64,000 bases of DNA from Gemmatimonadota bacterium (GCA_016182795.1 JACPFW010000037.1:1-64000), one strand, 5' to 3'. Positions 8,646 to 21,412 are shown, numbered from the stretch's first letter. Translations and numbers: made by a program. The notes: a model not told the origin generated them from the letters alone.

Positions 8646-9612
8646 CCAGTTCGGGCGGAGCATCGAGTACCTGCGCATCTCGGTCACCGACCGCTGCAAT
8701 TTCCGGTGCGTGTACTGCATGCCCGAGCAGGGGCTGGCGTGGCTTCCCAAGCAACAGATCCTCTCGTACGAGGAGATTGCCGACGTGGTGCGTCAGCTCG
8801 CGCCGCTCGGCCTGCGGCGCCTGCGCATCACGGGCGGCGAGCCCACGGTGCGACCGGAGCTGCCTGAGCTGATCCGCATGCTGCGGGTGATTCCCGGCAT
8901 CGAGGACATTGCGCTGTCCACGAACGGCGTGAAGCTGCCGCAGATGGCGGCGACGTTGCGCGAGGCGGGGCTCGACCGCGTGAACATGAGCGCCGACTCG
9001 CTGCGCACGGAGCGCATCGCGGCGATCGCACGCCGCAACCTGGCGTTCGACCCCATCGTCGCCGCCCGCGCGGCGTCGGACGTTGGACTGGATCCGATCA
9101 AGTTGAATGTGGTGATGATTCGCGGCGAGAATGACGATGAAGTCGAGGACTTCGCCGCACTCACGCGGGAGCACGCGTGGCACGTGCGCTTCATCGAGCT
9201 GATGCCGGTCGGTGATCTCGCGGATACGGAGTTCGCCCGCGTGGTGCCCAGCGACGAGGTGCTGGCCCGCATCGAGGCGCGCTTTGGGGCGCTGGAGCCG
9301 AGCGACGGGCCGGCGAAGGGCAACGGCCCCGCGCGGTACCGACGCATTCCGGGTGCGCGCGGCACGATTGGCGTGATCACGCCGCTGACGCACACCTACT
9401 GCGACTCGTGCAATCGGGTGCGCCTCACGGCCGACGGGCGCCTGCGCACCTGTCTGTACGGCGATCACGAGGTCAACCTGCGCGACGCGTTGCGTGCCGG
9501 CGAGCCGTTGCGTCCGCTGTTTGAGCGCGCACTCGCCGAGAAGCCGCGGGAGCACGAGCTGTTGAAGCTGCGCGTGGGAGGGTTGAAGGCGCTGAGTGAG
9601 GTTGGCGGGTAA
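8638..9612 (+). CDS. moaA: GTP 3',8-cyclase (radical SAM)
   Basis: 324 residues. It performs the first step of molybdenum cofactor synthesis, converting GTP to 3',8-cyclo-GTP. The radical-SAM cluster is C20-X3-C24-X2-C27 (TDRCNFRCVYC). The second cluster is in CDSCNRVRLTADGRLRTC. The ITGGEPTVR motif binds SAM. The protein ends in the conserved Gly-Gly tail (SEVGG). ATG 8638 was chosen because the protein then begins just before the typical GRSIEYLRISVTDRC; the longer frame to 8425 lies inside moaE. Confidence 0.96.
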   Translation: MRDQFGRSIEYLRISVTDRCNFRCVYCMPEQGLAWLPKQQILSYEEIADVVRQLAPLGLRRLRITGGEPTVRPELPELIRMLRVIPGIEDIALSTNGVKLPQMAATLREAGLDRVNMSADSLRTERIAAIARRNLAFDPIVAARAASDVGLDPIKLNVVMIRGENDDEVEDFAALTREHAWHVRFIELMPVGDLADTEFARVVPSDEVLARIEARFGALEPSDGPAKGNGPARYRRIPGARGTIGVITPLTHTYCDSCNRVRLTADGRLRTCLYGDHEVNLRDALRAGEPLRPLFERALAEKPREHELLKLRVGGLKALSEVGG

Positions 9613-9639
9613 GGGTTTTTGACCGCCAGCGTCAGGTAA

Positions 9640-10674
<1,035 letters not shown>

Positions 10675-10683
10675 GGTGGTGCG

Positions 10684-10718
10684 GCGGGGTCGGCCTGATG
10701 CCGACCCCGCGATTTTTT
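10684..10718 (+). terminator. Strong Rho-independent terminator after mdh
   Basis: GCGGGGTCGGC (10684-10694) and GCCGACCCCGC (10700-10710) form a perfect 11-bp stem with a 5-base loop, followed by six T (10713-10718). It lies inside the long open frame upstream of sdhC, so sdhC must start downstream of it. Confidence 0.95.
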
Positions 10719-10789
10719 CGGTCCACGAGCAGCGGACCGCGGCCGCGGAGGGCCGCAGCGCGTCCGTCATAGCTCCCAACCTCTGGAAC

Positions 10790-11446
10790 ATGCTCAAGTT
10801 CTGGAACACCTCGGTCGGCAAGAAGGTCGTGATGGGGGTCACGGGGTTGATCCTCGTCGGCTTCGTCATCGGCCACATGGTCGGCAACCTGCAGATCTTC
10901 ATGGGCGTGGAGCGCTACAACGCGTACGCCAGGCTCCTGCAGGAAGACATCATCGAACTCACCTGGGCGGTGCGGGTCACGCTGCTGGTCTCCGTGATCC
11001 TGCACGCGCTCTCGGCCTGGCAACTGACGCGGCGGAGCTGGGCGGCGCGCCCAGTGGACTACGCGCTTCGCGAGGCCCAGGTGAGCACGTACGCGTCGCG
11101 CACGATGCGCTGGGGCGGCGTGTTCCTTTTCGTCTTCATCCTCGTACACCTCGGGCAGTTCACCCTGGGCTGGACGTGGCTCCTCCCCGAGTACGCCAAG
11201 GGAGCGGCCTACGGCAACGTCGTGCTCGCGTTCGAGCGCCCGTTCTGGGTCCTGTTCTATCTGGTGGCGATGTTCTTTTTGCTGCTGCACCTGCTCCACG
11301 GAACGTGGGCGGTGCTGCGCACGCTGGGCGTGGCGAAGAATGCGGCGGAGCCGTTGGCGCGCCGCATTCCGGTGATCATCGCCCTCCTCGTGACCGTGGG
11401 CTTCAGTCTCGTGCCGCTGGGCGTTGCGCTCGGCGTCGTGCGCTGA
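10790..11446 (+). CDS. sdhC: Succinate dehydrogenase cytochrome b subunit (b558 type)
   Basis: 218 residues with about five transmembrane helices, typical of the single-anchor, menaquinone-linked b558 family rather than the SdhC+SdhD pair. Candidate haem ligands include His29 (VIGHM) and His in [15 protein letters not shown] and LLHLLHG. The family start [15 protein letters not shown] supports ATG 10790. The open frame reaches back to 10676 but would cross the mdh terminator, so the longer start is rejected. sdhA begins 14 bases downstream. Confidence 0.9.
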   Translation: MLKFWNTSVGKKVVMGVTGLILVGFVIGHMVGNLQIFMGVERYNAYARLLQEDIIELTWAVRVTLLVSVILHALSAWQLTRRSWAARPVDYALREAQVSTYASRTMRWGGVFLFVFILVHLGQFTLGWTWLLPEYAKGAAYGNVVLAFERPFWVLFYLVAMFFLLLHLLHGTWAVLRTLGVAKNAAEPLARRIPVIIALLVTVGFSLVPLGVALGVVR

Positions 11447-11459
11447 GGCGGAGACGCAT

Positions 11460-13369
<1,910 letters not shown>

Positions 13370-13373
<4 letters not shown>

Positions 13374-14170
13374 GCGACCGACCTATGACTGGAACCATGA
13401 ACATCACACTCAAGGTCTGGCGGCAAGCCGGCCCGACGGCGCCTGGAAAGTTCGAGACGTACACGGCGCGCGACGTCAGCCCGGAAAGCTCGTTCCTCGA
13501 GATGCTCGACGTCGTCAACGAGAAGCTGGTCCTCGAGGGCAAGGAACCCATTGCGTTCGATCATGACTGCCGCGAGGGGATCTGCGGCATGTGCGGCATG
13601 ATGATCAACGGCGTGGCTCACGGGCCGAGCAAGCTGACCACCACGTGCCAGCTGCACATGCGCTCGTTCAAGGACGGCGACTCCATTACGCTGGAACCGT
13701 GGCGTGCGAACGCGTTCCCGGTGATCCGCGACCTGGTCGTCGACCGTTCGCCGCTCGATCGCATCATTCAGGCGGGCGGCTTCATCAGCGTCCCCACTGG
13801 CGCGCCTCAGGATGCCAACGCGCTGCCCATCGGCAAGCCCGAGGCCGACGAGGCGATGGACGCCGCCGCCTGCATCGGCTGCGGCGCCTGCGTGGCGGCA
13901 TGCCCCAACGCCTCGGCGTCGCTCTTCACGGCGGCCAAGATCAGCCATCTGGGCCTGCTCCCGCAGGGGCAGCCGGAGCGCTATCGCCGCGCCCTGAGCA
14001 TGGTGACGCAGATGGATCTCGAAGGGTTCGGCGGATGCTCGCTGTTCGGCGAGTGCATGGCCGCGTGCCCCAAGGGCATCAGCATCGACTTCATCAAGCG
14101 CATGAACGGCGACTACGTCTGGGGTTCCGTCTCTGCGCGCCCGGAGAAGACCGTCCTCACTTCCGGATAG
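13370..14170 (+). CDS. sdhB: Succinate dehydrogenase iron-sulfur subunit
   Basis: 266 residues from a GTG overlapping the sdhA stop; ATG at 13385 or 13397 are alternatives. The [2Fe-2S] ligands are Cys67, Cys72, Cys75 and Cys93 (CREGICGMC). The [4Fe-4S] site is [12 protein letters not shown] and the [3Fe-4S] site starts [12 protein letters not shown]. It links SdhA flavin to quinone in the membrane anchor. The sdhC-A-B order and spacing mark one operon. No sdhD is present, as expected for this type. Confidence 0.95.
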
Positions 14171-14217
14171 CGCGTCCGAACCGTCGTTGCGGCTTCACCA
14201 CCGCATGCACCGCCGGG

Positions 14218-14246
14218 CTGACGCGTCAGCTCGGCGGTGCTACGTT
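14218..14246 (+). promoter_or_regulatory. Putative promoter of the S9 peptidase gene
   Basis: CTGACG (14218-14223), 17 bases, then TACGTT (14241-14246). The -35 is imperfect, but the -10-like hexamer and spacing equal those before hup and yceD. The start codon used is 39 bases downstream. Confidence 0.4.
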
Positions 14247-14285
14247 ATGCCCCAATCGTCCACCCCGTCACTGGAGCTGGCCCCG

Positions 14286-16385
14286 ATGCGCCTTGCCCTC
14301 ACTGTTCTGACCGTCGTCAGCGCCGCACTTGTGGGCCTGCCGTCCGCGCACGCGCAGCAGCGCGACATTCCCATCGAGCGGTTGATGGCCGCGCCGTACC
14401 CGGGTGCGATGACGGCGGCGCCGAGCGGTGGGCTCGTTGCGTGGGTGCTCAACGACAAGGGCGTTCGCAATCTGTGGGTCGCGGCGCCCCCCGCGTATCG
14501 CGGGCGACCGCTCACCGCCTACACGAAGGCGGATGGGCAGGAGATCGGGAACCTGGTCTGGTCGAAGGACGCGGGCACCATCTTCTTCACGCGCGGCTCG
14601 GGACCTAACCGCGTCGGCGAGATCGCGAACCCGACGAGCGATCCGGCCGGCGCCGAGCAGGCCGTCTGGCGCATCGCCGTCAGCGGAGGCGCGCCGGTGC
14701 GAGTGGGCGCGGCCTCGTCGCTGGTGATGTCGCCGGATGGCGCGACCATGGCCTTCGTGCGCCGCGGCGGCATCTGGACCGCGCCGGTCGCCGAGGGGGG
14801 CACGCCGGTGCAGGTCGCGTCAATCCGCGGGGCGTTGAGTTCACTCGTGTGGTCGCCCGACGGTGGTCGGCTGCTCTTTGCGAGCAACCGCGGCACGCAT
14901 GCACTCATTGGCGTGCTCGACCTCGCCGCCAAGTCAATCCGGTGGATGGCGCCGAGCGTGGACACCGACGGCAGCCCCGTCTGGTCGCCGGATGGGCGTC
15001 AGGTCGCGTTCATCCGCGAGGCGGCCACGACCAAGCGCCTGATCTTCACGCCCGATCGCAGCGGGCAGCCGTTCTCGATTCTCGTCGCTGACGCCGCCAC
15101 GGGGACGGGGCGCGTCGCGTTTCGCGCCGACACGGGGCGCGGTTCGCTCTTCCGTGACATCGTCGGTCCGCAGCTCACGTGGGTAGCCGGTGATCGGCTA
15201 ATCTTCCCGTGGGAAAAGACGGGGTGGACGTCGCTGTATGCGGTGCCCGCAGCGGGCGGCGCGCCGACGCTGCTGACGCCGGGCGCGTTTGAGGTGGAGT
15301 ACGTCACGTTCACGCCCGACCGGCGTGAGATCATCTTCAACTCCAACCAGGGCGACATCGACCGGCGCGACATCTGGCGCGTTAGTGTCGCCGGCGGTCC
15401 GCCGAAGGCGGTGACGAGCGGCGCCGACATCGAATGGCAGCCGGCCGTGACGAGCGACGGCGCGTCCATTGCGTTCCTGAAGTCGGGCACCCGCACGCCA
15501 GCCCACGCCGTGATTCAGGTGGGGAGCGCGGCGCCGCGCGAACTGGCGCCGGGCGTGATTCCGGCCGATTTCCCAGTCGCCGGTATGGTGGACCCGCAGC
15601 CGGTGATCATCACCTCCACCGACGGTCTGCCCATTCACGCGCAGCTCTTTCTGCCCGTCGACGCGAAGCCGGGCGACAAGCGGCCGGCCGCGATCTTCTT
15701 CCACGGTGGCTCCAAGCGGCAGATGCTCCTCGGCTGGAACTACTCCAGCTACTACGCCAATGCGTACGCCATGAACCAGCATCTGGCGAGCAAGGGCTAC
15801 GTCGTGCTCTCGGTGAATTATCGCAGCGGCATTGGCTACGGCCTCGATTTTCGTGAGGCGCTAAACTATGGCGCGTCGGGCGGGAGCGAATACCAGGATG
15901 TGATGGCCGCCGGACTCTACCTCGCCGGCCGCCCCGATGTCGACGCCAAAAAGATTGCGCTGTGGGGCGGATCGTACGGCGGCTACCTGACCGCCATGGG
16001 GCTCTCACGCGCGTCCAACCTGTTTGCCGCCGGCGTGGACATCCACGGCGTGCACGACTGGAATGTCGGCATCAAGAACTTCGTGCCCTCGTACAATCCG
16101 CTCGAGAACCCCGAGCGCACGCGCCGCGCGTTCAACGCGTCGCCGATGGCGAGTGTCGACGGATGGCGGTCGCCGGTACTCGTCATCCACGGCGACGACG
16201 ATCGCAACGTGCAGTTCGTCGAGACGGTCACGCTGGTGGAGGCGCTGCGCGACCGCGGCGTCGAGGTGGAGCAGTTGATCTTCCCGGACGAGATCCACGG
16301 GTTCCTGCGATGGGACCGCTGGGTCCAGGCGTTCAAGGCGGCGGCCGAGTTCCTCGACCGGCGACTTGGGGTGGCAACGCGATAG
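14286..16385 (+). CDS. Secreted S9-family prolyl oligopeptidase-like peptidase
   Basis: 699 residues. A Sec signal peptide (MRLALTVLTVVSAALVGLPS, cut near AHA-QQ) precedes a beta-propeller region built of WSPDG-type repeats (about residues 45-430). The alpha/beta-hydrolase domain follows. The catalytic triad is Ser563 in GGSYGGY, Asp639 in HGDDDRNV and His671 in EIHGF. The likely role is periplasmic or extracellular cleavage of peptides. ATG 14286 gives the signal peptide; the frame from 14187 adds an Arg/His-rich lead with no export signal. It follows sdhB by 115 bases and appears to have its own promoter. Exact substrate class (DPP-IV, acylaminoacyl or other) is unresolved. Confidence 0.9.
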   Translation: MRLALTVLTVVSAALVGLPSAHAQQRDIPIERLMAAPYPGAMTAAPSGGLVAWVLNDKGVRNLWVAAPPAYRGRPLTAYTKADGQEIGNLVWSKDAGTIFFTRGSGPNRVGEIANPTSDPAGAEQAVWRIAVSGGAPVRVGAASSLVMSPDGATMAFVRRGGIWTAPVAEGGTPVQVASIRGALSSLVWSPDGGRLLFASNRGTHALIGVLDLAAKSIRWMAPSVDTDGSPVWSPDGRQVAFIREAATTKRLIFTPDRSGQPFSILVADAATGTGRVAFRADTGRGSLFRDIVGPQLTWVAGDRLIFPWEKTGWTSLYAVPAAGGAPTLLTPGAFEVEYVTFTPDRREIIFNSNQGDIDRRDIWRVSVAGGPPKAVTSGADIEWQPAVTSDGASIAFLKSGTRTPAHAVIQVGSAAPRELAPGVIPADFPVAGMVDPQPVIITSTDGLPIHAQLFLPVDAKPGDKRPAAIFFHGGSKRQMLLGWNYSSYYANAYAMNQHLASKGYVVLSVNYRSGIGYGLDFREALNYGASGGSEYQDVMAAGLYLAGRPDVDAKKIALWGGSYGGYLTAMGLSRASNLFAAGVDIHGVHDWNVGIKNFVPSYNPLENPERTRRAFNASPMASVDGWRSPVLVIHGDDDRNVQFVETVTLVEALRDRGVEVEQLIFPDEIHGFLRWDRWVQAFKAAAEFLDRRLGVATR

Positions 16386-16447
16386 GCGGCGTCGGCTTGC
16401 GGGCGCGCCTCGGAAACGCGGCGCGCGGTGGCGGGGTACTCTAGGGT

Positions 16448-17734
16448 ATGAAACCGTCCACACGATCTGCCTCGCATGGCGCGGTGGTGAGCGCGCTGGC
16501 CGCCGCGTTGGTGCTCGCGGCCTGTGCCTCGTCGCCGACTGACGCCACGTCGCAACGCCCATCCGCCGTCCTCACCGCGTTGCCGCGGGCACTGACGGCC
16601 AGCGAAGTGAAGGTGCGCGATGCCTCCACGGCATTCGCCTTTGCGCTGTGGGGCGCGGTCAACGCCGCTCAGCGCGACTCCAATGTGTTCGTGTCGCCGC
16701 TCAGCGCGTCGTTCGCCCTTGGCATGACGCTCAATGGCGCTGCGGGGACGACCGCGGATCAGCTGCGCGCGGCGCTGCAGTTCGGCAACGCCTCCCAGGC
16801 GGAGATCAACGGCGGGTACAAGTCGCTGATGGCCCTGCTGATGTCGCTCGACCCGGCCACCCAGATGCTCGTCGCCAACTCCGTCTGGTACCGGCAGGGA
16901 TTTCCGTTTCGCCAGGCCTTCTTCGATACGACGCGGGCGAACTTCAACGCGACGGTGCAGGGGCTCGATTTTGCCAACACGGCGGCGTCGCTTGCGGCCA
17001 TCAACGGGTGGGTCAGCGAGCAGACGAAAGGGAAGATCCCGACGGTGCTCAACACCATCACGCCGCAGCAAGTGATGTTCCTGATCAATGCCATCTACTT
17101 CAAGGGGCAGTGGCGCTCCAAGTTCGACCCTGCCAAGACGACGGCCGCGACGTTCACGACGGCGGGTGGCGCGACCCAGCCGGTGCAGTTGATGCATCGC
17201 TTTGACACGCTGTCGTACGCTGAGGGCACTACGTATCAGGCGGCCGAGCTGCCCTACGGAAACACGGCGTTTGCGATGACTGTGCTGCTGCCGAAGAGCG
17301 GCACGGACGTGGAGACGCTTGCCGCCTCGCTGACGCCGGCGTCGTGGCAGGCGATAACGGCCGGATTGCGCACCCAGCGCGTTGATTTTGCCATGCCGAA
17401 GCTGACGCTCAAATACGAGCGCAAGCTGAACGACGATCTCAAGGCGCTGGGTATGGTTGTGCCGTTTGCTGCGGGCGGGGCCGACTTCACGCTGATGGCC
17501 CCCGACCCGGCCGGCCACGAACTCTTCATTGACTTCGTGAAGCAGAACACGTTCGTGGACATCAACGAAGAGGGGACGGAGGCGGCGGCGGTGACTACCG
17601 TTGGCGTTGGCGTCACGTCGATGCCGTCGTATCCCGTGATGCGCGTGGACCGCCCGTATCTGCTGGTGCTGCGCGAGCGCCTGACCGGCACCGTGCTGTT
17701 TATGGGAAAGATCGCACGGGTGCCGTCGGCCTAG
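16448..17734 (+). CDS. Lipoprotein serpin (serine protease inhibitor family)
   Basis: 428 residues. A lipoprotein signal ends at LAAC with Cys26. The rest is a full serpin domain, from SPLSASFALGMTLNGAAG to the final FMGKIARV. The hinge EEGTEAAA begins at Glu374. It matches the consensus of inhibitory serpins, with Thr at P14 and small residues at P12-P10. Counting from P17 places P1-P1' near Thr390-Ser391, though the following loop is about two residues longer than in alpha-1-antitrypsin, so the scissile bond may shift. Small aliphatic residues around P4-P1 suggest an elastase-like target. It follows the S9 peptidase gene by 62 bases, but no co-regulation is shown. Confidence 0.93.
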   Translation: MKPSTRSASHGAVVSALAAALVLAACASSPTDATSQRPSAVLTALPRALTASEVKVRDASTAFAFALWGAVNAAQRDSNVFVSPLSASFALGMTLNGAAGTTADQLRAALQFGNASQAEINGGYKSLMALLMSLDPATQMLVANSVWYRQGFPFRQAFFDTTRANFNATVQGLDFANTAASLAAINGWVSEQTKGKIPTVLNTITPQQVMFLINAIYFKGQWRSKFDPAKTTAATFTTAGGATQPVQLMHRFDTLSYAEGTTYQAAELPYGNTAFAMTVLLPKSGTDVETLAASLTPASWQAITAGLRTQRVDFAMPKLTLKYERKLNDDLKALGMVVPFAAGGADFTLMAPDPAGHELFIDFVKQNTFVDINEEGTEAAAVTTVGVGVTSMPSYPVMRVDRPYLLVLRERLTGTVLFMGKIARVPSA

Positions 17735-17750
17735 CACACCGTCCACGCTG

Positions 17751-18230
17751 TCAGCGCGGCGCGTTCGTTCCGTGCGCCGCGCGCGCCACCGTGCGCACGA
17801 TCGGGTAACCCACAAAGCACATGTGGCCGGCGAACTGGATCAGCCAGCGTCCGGTGATCGCCGGCGCTGGGTTACCGGTGCGCAGCGGAATGAAGACGAG
17901 CGACATCAGCGTCCAGATGAGCGGCCCATAGACCATGGCGACGAGCGCCACGCCGAGCGGTGAGCGCGTGGCGCGCTGCAGGGCGGGTGAACTGGCGTGG
18001 GCCGCGAGAAAGACCGCCGACCAGAAGAACGCCACGCCAAAGTGCACCATGAGCCCGACGAACACCGCCGAGGTGCCCCCGGTGAGCATCGACTGGCCGA
18101 ACGGCACCGACGCCACGCCCTGCCACAGCGCGGCCTGACTGCGCCCGTAGGCGGCGGTCAGCACCACCGCCCACAGCGCATCGATCACGCCGACGGTCAG
18201 GCCCGTGCGCGCCCACACGGAGAGCTTCAT
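17751..18230 (-). CDS. Small integral membrane protein, function unknown
   Basis: 159 residues from MKLSVWARTG, with about four hydrophobic helices (residues 8-28, 48-76, 90-110 and 125-145). I do not recognise the family. Conserved-looking points are GVIDALWA, the HFGVAFFWSAVF helix and YGPLIW. The stop lies 16 bases from the end of the convergent serpin gene. The start overlaps the stop of the NTF2-like gene (ATGA), so the two are probably translated together. The open frame extends upstream to 18407 but that part overlaps the neighbour and is not membrane-like. Confidence 0.75.
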   Translation of the reverse strand: MKLSVWARTGLTVGVIDALWAVVLTAAYGRSQAALWQGVASVPFGQSMLTGGTSAVFVGLMVHFGVAFFWSAVFLAAHASSPALQRATRSPLGVALVAMVYGPLIWTLMSLVFIPLRTGNPAPAITGRWLIQFAGHMCFVGYPIVRTVARAAHGTNAPR

Positions 18231-18733
18231 GGCGTCGGCGGCCCAAGCGGGTGCTTGGCGCACGCGGGCGGCTGCTCGATGGTGTAGAGCAGGGAGCCCG
18301 CGCGCCACGCACCGTTCACGTTCATGAGCGTGAAGGTGTCGATGCCGCAATGCGACCACTCGCCTCCGCGATACAGGTCGTAGGGCATCCAGACCACTGC
18401 GATCCAACCGTTGACGAGTGCGGTCGGATGGAAGCCCCGCTCGACGAAACTGGGCAGCCCGCGCGCGATGTCGGAGCGCATGGTGCGAAGGGACAGCACC
18501 TCCTGCGCGCCGCGCATCCCGACGCCGCCGACCACGGTGGAGTCGAGCGACAGGCGCCGCAGGGTGGCGGTGTCGTTGGTTGACAACGCACGGAGCAGGG
18601 AATCGGCCACGGCGATGACGGCCAGACTGTCGCTAGCGCGCGTCCCCTGGGCCTGTATCGGTGTCGCGGAAGCGGCAAGCACCGCGAACGCGGCGGCCCT
18701 GCGCGCCAGCCCGGCAATCCGTCGGGACGCCAT
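18227..18733 (-). CDS. Secreted NTF2-like/SnoaL-like protein
   Basis: 168 residues. A Sec signal (arginine-rich start, then AAAFAVLAASATPIQA) is followed by a compact alpha+beta domain. Its opening helix VIAVADSLLRALSTNDTATL resembles NTF2-like proteins, and later WIAVVWMPYDLYRGGEW and GAWRAGSLLY fit the beta-sheet of that fold. No catalytic residues can be assigned. ATG 18733 overlaps the dcd stop by one base (TGATG), which fixes the start. Function unknown. Confidence 0.7.
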   Translation of the reverse strand: MASRRIAGLARRAAAFAVLAASATPIQAQGTRASDSLAVIAVADSLLRALSTNDTATLRRLSLDSTVVGGVGMRGAQEVLSLRTMRSDIARGLPSFVERGFHPTALVNGWIAVVWMPYDLYRGGEWSHCGIDTFTLMNVNGAWRAGSLLYTIEQPPACAKHPLGPPTP

Positions 18734-19287
18734 CAGATCTTCGGCAGCGTGACGCCCACCTGCCCCTGATACTTGCCCTTCTTGTCCTTGTAGCTCGTGA
18801 CCGGCGGTTCGTTGCCTTGGAAGAACAGCACCTGGGCAATGCCTTCGTTGGCGTAGATCTTGGCGGGCAACGGTGTCGTGTTGCTGATCTCCAGCGTCAC
18901 GTAGCCTTCCCACTCCGGCTCGAAGGGCGTGACGTTGGTGATCACGCCGCAGCGCGCGTAGGTGCTCTTGCCGACGGTGATGGTCATGATGTCGCGCGGA
19001 ATGCGGAAGTACTCCACGCTGCGCGCGAGCGCGAACGAGTTGGGTGGCACGATGCAGACGTCCCCTTCGAACTCGACGAAGCTCTTGGGGTCGAAGTTCT
19101 TGGGGTCGACGATGCTGTTCAGCACGTTCGTGAAGATCTTGAACTCGCGCGCCACCCGCATGTCGTAGCCGTAGGCGCTGACGCCGTATGAAATGACCCC
19201 CGAGCGCACCTGGGAGTTCTCGTACGGTTCGATCATCCCGTGCTTCGTGGCCATCTCCGTGATCCAGCGGTCGTTCATGATGCTCAT
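18733..19287 (-). CDS. dcd: dCTP deaminase
   Basis: 184 residues, the normal length. It deaminates dCTP to dUTP for thymidylate synthesis. The Ser/Arg active-site motif is [10 protein letters not shown], and the catalytic Glu lies in [15 protein letters not shown] near the N-terminus is family-typical. The protein begins MSIMNDRWI, a standard Dcd start, so the long upstream frame to 19953 is rejected. It heads a three-gene minus-strand unit with overlapping starts and stops. Whether the E. coli dUMP-independent form or the bifunctional DCD-DUT form is meant cannot be told from sequence. Confidence 0.93.
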   Translation of the reverse strand: MSIMNDRWITEMATKHGMIEPYENSQVRSGVISYGVSAYGYDMRVAREFKIFTNVLNSIVDPKNFDPKSFVEFEGDVCIVPPNSFALARSVEYFRIPRDIMTITVGKSTYARCGVITNVTPFEPEWEGYVTLEISNTTPLPAKIYANEGIAQVLFFQGNEPPVTSYKDKKGKYQGQVGVTLPKI

Positions 19288-19355
19288 CGTGCGCCGTGGG
19301 GTTGGGGTTGCCGATAAGATAGGCGAGGCGTTTGGGCGAGGGCTAGCGCCGCCCC

Positions 19356-21197
19356 CTACGGCTCGACCCGCACGCCGGCGCGAATCATCCACCCCGTCAC
19401 CGGGATGTCGCGCGGCGATGGCGCGTCGTGGAAGTGGCCCGACACGTAGTCCACCCCCAACTCGCCGAGCAGGACCCGCCCGAGCGGATGCGTGGCGGTC
19501 ACCTGCGGCACCACGAGATCCGCCGCGTTGCCGCCGCTGGCCACCTGCCGTTTGACTTCGACGCCCGCGTCGAGCGTCCACGCCCGCCAGTGCGACCGCG
19601 TATTCGCGAACACCGCGCTGATCGTCGACGGCGGCCGCAGTGTGACGCCACCCGACTGCACGGGCGCCGCATGGAGCATCCACGCTCCGGCCTCGATGTC
19701 GGCGTTCCCCGCGGGGCGCGCGTAGCTGACGCGCATCATGCTGCGAGAGCCGCCCCGCAGCGAGGCGCCGTCGCGCGTCGCGGGGGAGAGCGCCATGTAG
19801 GATGACGCGACGGCGAGACGCCCGATGCCGACGGGGCGAGTGGCGTCGGCGCGCACGCGCCAGCGCACGCCGGGTGCCACCGCAATCGTGTGTAGCGAGG
19901 GCGCCGCCTCGTGGTACGATGCGCTCCACTCCGCTCCACCGGCGGCGCCCCACGACCAGGCACCCGCCGGTCGGGTGAAGAAGAGTCCGCCGGACAGCGA
20001 CGGCGCGTTGCGACGGCGGTACATTGCGGACGGCAGCAGGTCCGGCGAGATCGGCACGCGCCGAATATCATCGTCCGCGCCGTGCGCGTCGCGCGTTGGA
20101 AACGCCCCGCCGACGGTCCACGAGACGCCGGACGCGCCGAGCGGCTGCGTGTATCGCGCATGCAGGTCGGTGAAGCCCCAGGCGTGGAAGACGTCGTTGG
20201 CCGGCGTATCGGCGCGGTTCGAGGCCCACAGCGTCGACAGGTCGAGCCGACCGCGGCCGAGCGGCAGGCTGGTGCTGAACGGCACGGAGAGCTCATACAG
20301 ACTGAGCGACCTGTCGCCGGTCCCTTCAAACCAGGCCTCGCCGTACTCGCTTTCGTTGCCCTCGGTCGCCAGCCCGGCTTCGGTTGGATCATCCCCGGCG
20401 CCGGACGACCAGCCGGGGACGGGGACGATGCCACCGAGAGACGTGGCGAGTCCGGCCGACGCGAGCTGACCGGCGTCGAACGCGGCATTGATGCCGACGT
20501 CGAGGTCCATCGCCCTTCGCAAGAGGCGATCCGCCTGCGGGGCGTCGCCGCCCTCCAGTGCGTCCATCGCCGCCGCATACGAGAGAAACGCATCGAGACT
20601 GATGAGCGGCCGGTCCGTCAGCGCGCGGCGCTCCGCCGCCGTCGGTTCAACGCCGAGCACGCGCAGGACGTCCGTCGCCAGACCGCGTGCGAGGCTGAAC
20701 AGGTTGGCGACCGCGCCGGACTGCGCGACGGTGGCCTCGACGCGGCGATTCGTCACGTCCACCACGCGCGCGGTCAAATGCAGCATCGACCCCGACTGTT
20801 GCGCGTCCACCACGACAATGTCCGCGGCGCCGAGCAGATGCCACGCCCGCGGCCGTCCGAGTTCATCGGTGGCACCCAGCGCCGCTTCGCGCACGATCGC
20901 CTGCGCCTGCATACGTTCCACGAGGCGCAGGGCGTGCATGCGCGCGAGGTCGGTGGTGAGCAGGTCGGCGAGCCCCGGACCGAGTCCGCGGATGTCGGAG
21001 CCCTCCACGCGCCCGGCGATCACGGCGACCGTGCCGCGGCGCGGGCGCTGGCTCGTCGCCGCGCGCTCGGCCGCAATCGCCTCGCTCACCGCCCGGCGGG
21101 CATCGGCGCGGCGCTGATCGAGGCGCCGAATGACGGATGAGGGCGACTGCGCAAGGAGGCTGGTGGCGACGCAGAGCAGCAGGGCGACGGCTTTCAT
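19356..21197 (-). CDS. Exported CsgG/FlgO-like protein with C-terminal beta-barrel-like region
   Basis: 613 residues. A Sec signal ([18 protein letters not shown]) precedes a CsgG/FlgO-like domain at about 54-185, with [35 protein letters not shown] and [17 protein letters not shown]-like segment (about 190-235) carries [19 protein letters not shown]. From about 275 to the end the sequence alternates hydrophobic and polar residues with many Gly, Trp and Tyr, like outer-membrane strands. No terminal Phe is present; it ends RVEP. CsgG proteins form export pores, but the residues for that are not recognisable here. It is divergent from nuoA. Confidence 0.7.
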   Translation of the reverse strand: MKAVALLLCVATSLLAQSPSSVIRRLDQRRADARRAVSEAIAAERAATSQRPRRGTVAVIAGRVEGSDIRGLGPGLADLLTTDLARMHALRLVERMQAQAIVREAALGATDELGRPRAWHLLGAADIVVVDAQQSGSMLHLTARVVDVTNRRVEATVAQSGAVANLFSLARGLATDVLRVLGVEPTAAERRALTDRPLISLDAFLSYAAAMDALEGGDAPQADRLLRRAMDLDVGINAAFDAGQLASAGLATSLGGIVPVPGWSSGAGDDPTEAGLATEGNESEYGEAWFEGTGDRSLSLYELSVPFSTSLPLGRGRLDLSTLWASNRADTPANDVFHAWGFTDLHARYTQPLGASGVSWTVGGAFPTRDAHGADDDIRRVPISPDLLPSAMYRRRNAPSLSGGLFFTRPAGAWSWGAAGGAEWSASYHEAAPSLHTIAVAPGVRWRVRADATRPVGIGRLAVASSYMALSPATRDGASLRGGSRSMMRVSYARPAGNADIEAGAWMLHAAPVQSGGVTLRPPSTISAVFANTRSHWRAWTLDAGVEVKRQVASGGNAADLVVPQVTATHPLGRVLLGELGVDYVSGHFHDAPSPRDIPVTGWMIRAGVRVEP

Positions 21198-21333
21198 GGC
21201 TGCGGGGGAAGCTGGGTCAGCGTGCGAGCGAAACCACTTGCGGGATTGGAGCACGGGCGACGGAATGGCAAGAGGCCAAAACCCTCACACTGTTTCGGGT
21301 AAATCCTTATGTGCCTTCTATAACATGTTGCGT

Positions 21334-21362
21334 TGACACTACTCACGCACGATACCTAGTTT
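21334..21362 (+). promoter_or_regulatory. Putative nuo operon promoter
   Basis: TTGACA (21334-21339), then 17 bases, then CTAGTT (21357-21362); TAGTTT at 18 bases is an alternative. It lies in the 215-base divergent gap between the CsgG-like gene and nuoA. The leader to ATG 21413 is about 45 bases. I see no other clear element in this gap. Confidence 0.5.
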
Positions 21363-21412
21363 TCACACTTGTTCCACGCTCGTGATTTCCTTCACGAAGG
21401 CGGACTTAAGGC

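Noticed and set aside
10676-10789. Longer sdhC start at 10676
   Set aside because: A strong terminator (10684-10718) lies in this stretch, and the added residues show no membrane or family pattern.
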